From Rufibacter ruber (GTDB lineage: Bacteria > Bacteroidota > Bacteroidia > Cytophagales > Hymenobacteraceae), in the NCBI RefSeq assembly GCF_001647275.1, contig NZ_LRMM01000006.1, positions 1-64,000 on the forward strand: a DNA stretch of 64,000 bases, read 5' to 3'. The notes beneath the pieces are model-generated. The model saw nothing but the letters and a program-made list of their open reading frames with translations. It was not told the DNA's origin and did not search any database. The stretch's first letter is position 1. Each line of letters begins with the position of its first letter. This document shows positions 59,965 through 64,000 of the stretch, one piece after another. Made by a program: the position numbers and the translations under genes.

Positions 59965-61239
59965 ATGAAGAAGATGATGCGCCGTTTGCTGGGGGTTGTG
60001 GCGGTTTTTCTGCTGGCGGGAACGCACAGCCGGGCCTCTTACCTGCTGCTGCCCATGGACAAAGACCAGAAGAACCACCTCAAGGCCTATGGTGTGGCGT
60101 ACTGGGCCCTGCAACGGCAGGTGGAGGTTGACTGGCTCCTGAACTACCGGGGCGGCTCGTTCGCCTTCAAACATGCCCAGCCACTGGAGAATGAGCTGGT
60201 GGTGCGGGGTATTGGCTACCAAACCATCTCAGATGCGCAGTACAACCAGATTCTGCAGGAGATTGGGGCCCCTGAGTCTAACATGGATGTGATGAAACTG
60301 GAGAAGGCGCCTAAAATTGCGGTGTACTCCCCTAAATCAAAACAACCCTGGGATGACGCCGTGACCCTGGTACTCACCTACGCCGAGATCCCCTATGACG
60401 TGGTGTATGACCCAGATATTCTGGAAGACAAACTGCCCAAATATGACTGGCTGCACCTGCACCATGAAGATTTTACCGGGCAGCAGGGAAAGTTTTACGC
60501 TGCCTTCAGAAACGCCCCCTGGTACATAGAGCAGAAGCGGGAATCTGAGGCCATTGCCAAGCGGTTTGGGTTCAGCAAGGTGCCTGAGCTGAAAGGTGCG
60601 GTGGTACAGCGCATCAGGGACTTTTGCGCCGGCGGGGGCTTCATGTTTGCCATGTGCTCCGCCACCGACACGTATGACATTGCCCTGGCGGCACACGGCG
60701 TTGACATCACCGAAGTGATGTTTGATGGTGATCCGGCTGACCCGCAGGCGCAACAGAAGCTGAAGTTTGAGAACACCTTTGCCTTCAAAGACTTTACCCT
60801 GATCAGAGATCCCTTCCATCCTGAGTTTTCCAACATTGACAATTCACAGTTGGAGCGGGGGCTGCGCGAAGGCAGTGATTACTTTCAGCTCTTCACCTAT
60901 TCAGCAAAGTGGGATCCCATTCCCACCATGCTGACCCAAAACCATAAGAAAACCATTAAAGGGTTCATGGGGCTGACCACCGGTTTCAAGAAAAGACTGA
61001 TCAAATCAGACGTAGTGATTATGGGCGAAACCAAATCTATTGACGAGGCGCGTTACATTCACGGCACCTTCGGGAAAGGTACCTGGACGTTTTACGGCGG
61101 CCATGACCCGGAAGACTACCAGCACTTTGTGGAGGAGGAACCCACTGACCTGGCGCTGCACCCCAACTCCCCCGGTTATCGCCTCATCCTAAACAACATT
61201 CTCTTCCCGGCGGCCAAGAAGAAAAAGCAGAAAACGTGA
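59965..61239 (+). CDS. Secreted GATase-like protein (often mislabelled asparagine synthetase B)
   Basis: The 424-residue protein has a signal peptide (to about 25, RAS|YLLLPMD). It belongs to a conserved Bacteroidota family that I recall being labelled 'asparagine synthetase B', but it has no glutaminase or synthetase domains of AsnB. Instead KIAVYSPKSKQPWDDAVTLVL, YDWLHLHHEDFTGQQGKFY, and GGGFMFAMCSATDTYD look like a class I glutamine-amidotransferase-type alpha/beta fold with a nucleophile-elbow-like cysteine. Its function is unknown; periplasmic location is likely. Monocistronic, with a terminator after it. Confidence 0.8.
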   Translation: MKKMMRRLLGVVAVFLLAGTHSRASYLLLPMDKDQKNHLKAYGVAYWALQRQVEVDWLLNYRGGSFAFKHAQPLENELVVRGIGYQTISDAQYNQILQEIGAPESNMDVMKLEKAPKIAVYSPKSKQPWDDAVTLVLTYAEIPYDVVYDPDILEDKLPKYDWLHLHHEDFTGQQGKFYAAFRNAPWYIEQKRESEAIAKRFGFSKVPELKGAVVQRIRDFCAGGGFMFAMCSATDTYDIALAAHGVDITEVMFDGDPADPQAQQKLKFENTFAFKDFTLIRDPFHPEFSNIDNSQLERGLREGSDYFQLFTYSAKWDPIPTMLTQNHKKTIKGFMGLTTGFKKRLIKSDVVIMGETKSIDEARYIHGTFGKGTWTFYGGHDPEDYQHFVEEEPTDLALHPNSPGYRLILNNILFPAAKKKKQKT

Positions 61240-61264
61240 TGGATTGTTGATTGCTGATTGTTCT

Positions 61265-61323
61265 AAAAAAAGGCTTCCGTTGCTCATTTCCAGAAATGAG
61301 CCCCAAAACGGAAGCCTTTTTTT
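61265..61323. terminator. Bidirectional terminator built on an HP40-like core (copy 35)
   Basis: The outer stem AAAAAAAGGCTTCCGTT with its AACGGAAGCCTTTTTTT partner encloses TGCTCATTTCCAGAAATGAGCC. The inner part 61277-61311 is a diverged HP40. It lies between convergent genes with T tracts on both strands. Confidence 0.87.
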
Positions 61324-61374
61324 GTTGTATAAAGAAAAACTCAAGTGACCATTTCATAAATTACTTTTAGTACC

Positions 61375-61653
61375 TTACTGAGAGTCTTCCTTTTTATGCT
61401 GAATCACTACGTCTGGCACTCTTTCAATGGTTTCCATACCTATGAGTTTTCCATCCTGAAAATAATAAAATTGCTTGCCCCCGTCTGTCAAATTAATTTT
61501 ATACACAGATTTTCCTTCGCTGAAAGAATATAAACTAGCCCCGAAATGTGTCTTTTTAAACTCTTCCTCCCCCATTCCAATCCTTGAATTGTAGGAAAGT
61601 GCCGCGCAGCCAGACAAAGAGATAAATAAGCAGATCGTAATTATTTTTTTCAT
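61375..61653 (-). CDS. Small lipoprotein
   Basis: This 92-residue product has a lipoprotein signal (MKKIITICLFISLSGC; lipobox LSGC) and a small beta-rich domain (SRIGMGEEEFKKTHFGASLY ... YYFQDGKLIGMETIERVPD). The pattern resembles small BamE/SmpA-like outer-membrane lipoproteins, where 'MGxxExxV' precedes a compact alpha-beta domain, but this is only suggestive. AT-rich leader upstream. No close operon partners. Confidence 0.75.
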   Translation of the reverse strand: MKKIITICLFISLSGCAALSYNSRIGMGEEEFKKTHFGASLYSFSEGKSVYKINLTDGGKQFYYFQDGKLIGMETIERVPDVVIQHKKEDSQ

Positions 61654-61849
61654 AAGCTATTGGTGAAAGAAAGTGAAGAAAAGCTCTTAGCCATGCTTAA
61701 CCCCAAAAAAGCAAAAAGCGCTCCATGTCTTCCACAGTTGCGCTTTTACTTAGACAATCACTATATAGTATAAAAATACAAGCCGAAGCCGCTGAACTTT
61801 CTTCTTTTTGCAATAAAACTTATTTTCTTGGATTTGACCAGCCTTTCCC

Positions 61850-62443
61850 TTAGTGCATTCTATCTGGCCTTGGCTCCAGGCTAGCGATGATGGTGGCTTC
61901 AATTTCCAGCAGTTCTTTCAGGCGGGCATCTACTACCTCTTTGGGCATGTATTCCTTGGCTAATTTCACATAACTCACATAATGGCCTGCTTCTGAGACC
62001 ATGAGTTCATAATAGAATTTCTGCAGCTCTTCGTCTTTGATGTTCTTCCAGAGCAACTTGAACCGTTCGCAGCTCCTGGCCTCAATGAGGGCGTTAACCA
62101 GCAGGTGGTCCATGAGCTGGCGCTCCCGCTTATCCCCTTTCCTGATGTGTTTGCTCAGATGCACCACGTACTCGTCTGGGCGGTTGCGGCCCAACTCATA
62201 GCCTCGTTTTTTGAGCTCGTCCAGCACCCGCTCAAAATGGCTCCACTCCTCTGCCACCAGGGCGGTCATTTCTTCTACCAGCCTGGTTTTGTCTGGGTAC
62301 TTCACTATGAGTGATATACCAGAAGAAGCCGCCTTCTGCTCACAAAAGGCATGGTCCACCAGAATATCTCTGATGTTCATTTCGGCAATGTTTACCCACC
62401 GCGGATCTGTTGGCAGCTCAAGTCTCAGGATAGTTTTGGCCAC
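61850..62443 (-). CDS. miaE: tRNA-(ms2io6A)-hydroxylase (MiaE-like)
   Basis: MiaE is a diiron oxygenase that hydroxylates the isopentenyl group at tRNA A37. The 197-residue product begins with LRLELPTDPRWVNIAEMN and has the ferritin-like ligands in ILVDHAFCEQKAA, VAEEWSHFERVL, IEARSCERFKLLWK and VSEAGHYVSYVKLA. Start choice matters: the frame stays open to 62551, but those residues (CFLPVFLKTGQKQK) only translate an HP40 repeat. I chose GTG 62443, which gives the family-like MAKTILRLELPTDP. Only the hydroxylase half of this tRNA modification pathway is present in this window. Confidence 0.88.
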   Translation of the reverse strand: MAKTILRLELPTDPRWVNIAEMNIRDILVDHAFCEQKAASSGISLIVKYPDKTRLVEEMTALVAEEWSHFERVLDELKKRGYELGRNRPDEYVVHLSKHIRKGDKRERQLMDHLLVNALIEARSCERFKLLWKNIKDEELQKFYYELMVSEAGHYVSYVKLAKEYMPKEVVDARLKELLEIEATIIASLEPRPDRMH

Positions 62444-62500
62444 GATTTCTGGAGAAGTTAAGGGTGAAGGAGAGTTTTTATATGGGAAGAAAATGTCTTT

Positions 62501-62540
62501 CTGTTTTTGGCCTGTTTTTAAGAAAACAGGCAAAAAACAG
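62501..62540. repeat. HP40 hairpin copy 36-equivalent (numbered 35 of the plain copies)
   Basis: CTGTTTTTGGCCTGTTTTT faces GAAAACAGGCAAAAAACAG. It lies 57 nt upstream of the miaE GTG and 46 nt beyond the porin stop. Confidence 0.93.
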
Positions 62541-62586
62541 AAACTGCACACTGGCTTGTTCTGGGAATTATAGTGAGGTGAAGACC

Positions 62587-64000
62587 TTAGTCATAGAAAT
62601 TCCATTTCACCCCAAACTGGAAGCTGAAGGGGTTGGCAGCATAATACGGGGTGGTGAAGTAGCCTTGCTCCCAGCCGCTGGTTATGTTGTTGATGTGGCT
62701 TAGCTTCAGGAACAGGTTCACCGTTTTGATATCTGTGTTCAAGAAGACATCAAACGTGGGGTACCGGGTAATCAGGAAGGAGTTCTGCAGATGGAACTGC
62801 TGGGTCACGGGCATGTACCCGTCTGCATAGTAATCAGTATGCCAGTTCATCTCAAGGCCGGCCTGCAGGAAGATGGCTTTTTTGAAGAGCGGCCCTTCCC
62901 AGTACGCCTTGGCATTCACGTACCACTCCGGCATCCGAATGGCTTTTGGTCCGCTGGAGCTGTTGTAGTAGAGCGTGTTGTCAAACACAAAATGCTTCAG
63001 ATTGAATTTATGCCGAAGCACCCCCTGCACCAGGTTGATAGCCCCGGACACCTGTTCTGGTTCAGCCCACTTTCCCCCAATAGAATCCTGGTAAAACACG
63101 TAATCACGTATGTTGGAGAACTGCAACTCAGCAAAGAAATAATGATTCTTCACCGTAGCCTCTACGGTTGCGGCTGTCTGGTTCACAGACACGTTTTTAA
63201 AGCTGTTAGACCATTCAAAATGATTGCTGAGCAGCCGCCGCTGCGTGAGTGTGGGTGAGTAAGAGGTACGGGTTTGCCTAAAGGCCAAGTACTTGTATTT
63301 CGCCTCGGCATTGATCCGGTAGTCCCCACCGCCAATCTGGAATTCTGCATCTGTGGTGACATAGATGTCATTTCTGAGCCTGAATTGCGCCTGCCCCCCT
63401 ACAAAGTTTTCGGCAATGTCCAGGGTGGATTTATCCTGTTCATACCCCGCAGAATCTGCAGGCAGCCCGTTACGGGTGATGGGAATCAAAATGGCATCCC
63501 TTGCCTGGGTTTCATACCGGCCATCCCTTCTTTTGGCATATGCCCTGTAAACGAAAAGCCTGGTTGCCCCCATTACCCCGAAGGTGTTTTCCATCTGCCG
63601 GAAGTAGGTATTGTCTTCGGTTTGAGCAGAGTCACGCAAAACGGAAGGATAAAAAATCAACTCTCCTCTTTTAGAGTTATCAATGGACTGAAAGGGAATG
63701 CCATTTTCTGAGAAATCATTGCTCTGGCTGCCGTAGTCTAAGGTATGGTACAGTTGCAGACCAGAACCAATTAACCTAAGCCATTGGGTGGCGTGCAGCT
63801 GGTACCTTTTCTCCTCAGAGGCCGCCTGCTCCAACCAAACCGATTCATCTTTGTAATCAAAAAGGCTGTCCCGGGTATCGCCGGGTTTCGGCCTGATCCC
63901 CCCTAGTTCAATCTGCACATGACTGGTCTGGGCAAAGTTGGCTACCAGGCGGTACCGTTGGTTCGGGCTGAAGTAATGGGTAAACGTCTGCAAACCGTAA
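62587..64000 (-). CDS. Putative porin (Porin_10 type), N-terminus cut by window end
   Basis: This is a C-terminal portion (about 471 residues) of an outer-membrane beta-barrel. Alternating hydrophobic/polar strands run throughout (RYRLVANFAQTSHVQIELGG; AFRQTRTSYSPTLTQRRLL; HFEWSNSFKNVSVNQTAATV). It ends NPFSFQFGVKWNFYD, a typical barrel C-terminus with terminal aromatic. It matches the Bacteroidota 'putative porin' family. The frame continues past 64000 on the minus strand (Y-G before L at 63993), so the start and signal peptide lie outside. Solute unknown. Confidence 0.87.
   Translation of the reverse strand, partial: YGLQTFTHYFSPNQRYRLVANFAQTSHVQIELGGIRPKPGDTRDSLFDYKDESVWLEQAASEEKRYQLHATQWLRLIGSGLQLYHTLDYGSQSNDFSENGIPFQSIDNSKRGELIFYPSVLRDSAQTEDNTYFRQMENTFGVMGATRLFVYRAYAKRRDGRYETQARDAILIPITRNGLPADSAGYEQDKSTLDIAENFVGGQAQFRLRNDIYVTTDAEFQIGGGDYRINAEAKYKYLAFRQTRTSYSPTLTQRRLLSNHFEWSNSFKNVSVNQTAATVEATVKNHYFFAELQFSNIRDYVFYQDSIGGKWAEPEQVSGAINLVQGVLRHKFNLKHFVFDNTLYYNSSSGPKAIRMPEWYVNAKAYWEGPLFKKAIFLQAGLEMNWHTDYYADGYMPVTQQFHLQNSFLITRYPTFDVFLNTDIKTVNLFLKLSHINNITSGWEQGYFTTPYYAANPFSFQFGVKWNFYD

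Noticed and set aside
59965-61239. True asparagine synthetase B
   Set aside because: No N-terminal Cys glutaminase domain and no ATP-pyrophosphatase motif; a signal peptide is present.
1-62540. HP40 as integron attC sites
   Set aside because: No integrase gene, no cassette organisation, and the stems are nearly perfect instead of having the attC bulge pattern.

Overview
This 64 kb window is chromosomal DNA of a Bacteroidota, most likely Cytophagales of the Hymenobacteraceae type (Rufibacter, Nibribacter or Pontibacter relatives). The evidence is two CarboxypepD_reg plus OMP_b-brl_3 outer-membrane proteins, a putative porin of the Porin_10 kind, type III glutamine synthetase, the long Bacteroidota form of IspG, a DUF2167 protein, and a TTG-N19-TAnnTTTG promoter before glnN. 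The genus is inference. I saw no rRNA, tRNA or CRISPR array.

Layout. 1-5.6 kb: dprA, a class IV aminotransferase, a lipoprotein dipeptidase, a cupin and two paralogous small membrane proteins. 5.8-11.3 kb: pncB and pncA (NAD salvage) around a TPR sensor kinase and a peptidoglycan amidase. 11.5-20.3 kb: proA and proB, a DinB protein, an Na+/H+ antiporter, an MFS carrier and thyA, with an AT-rich RelA/SpoT-domain gene inserted between the last two. 20.7-30.6 kb: a DUF885 lipoprotein, a coiled-coil membrane protein, a zinc-ribbon protein, an SF1 helicase, an FKBP isomerase, ACP phosphodiesterase, a PPOX protein and a CrtA-like protein. 31-41 kb: leuS, small genes, an AT-rich cytosine methyltransferase/HNH nuclease pair, and ispG. 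41-50 kb: a paralogous HTH-like pair, glnN, an LTA-synthase-like sulfatase, mtaB and a bile-acid-symporter homologue. 50-64 kb: two paralogous outer-membrane receptors with a 49-residue gene between them, an OmpH-like lipoprotein, a ClC channel, an ABC permease, a secreted GATase-like protein, miaE and a porin cut by the window end.

The most striking feature is a family of about 40-bp near-perfect palindromes, called HP40 here, with 35 copies. Each has arms related to CTGTTTTkGGsCTGTTTT and AAAACAGsCCmAAAACAG around a 2-6 nt loop. The middle of the stem changes from copy to copy with matching changes on the other arm, so the hairpin is what is conserved. About ten copies lie within 10 nt of a stop codon, one supplies a stop codon, one lies inside a coding region and one lies 5 nt from a start codon. 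Separate MITE-like elements with terminal inverted repeats are also present, some nested.

Five genes (pncB, the helicase, leuS, a GNAT gene and the second receptor) each need exactly one extra base to restore a full-length product. Four of the five breaks clearly lie in a G or C run that looks one base short. Since leuS is essential, sequence error is the leading explanation.
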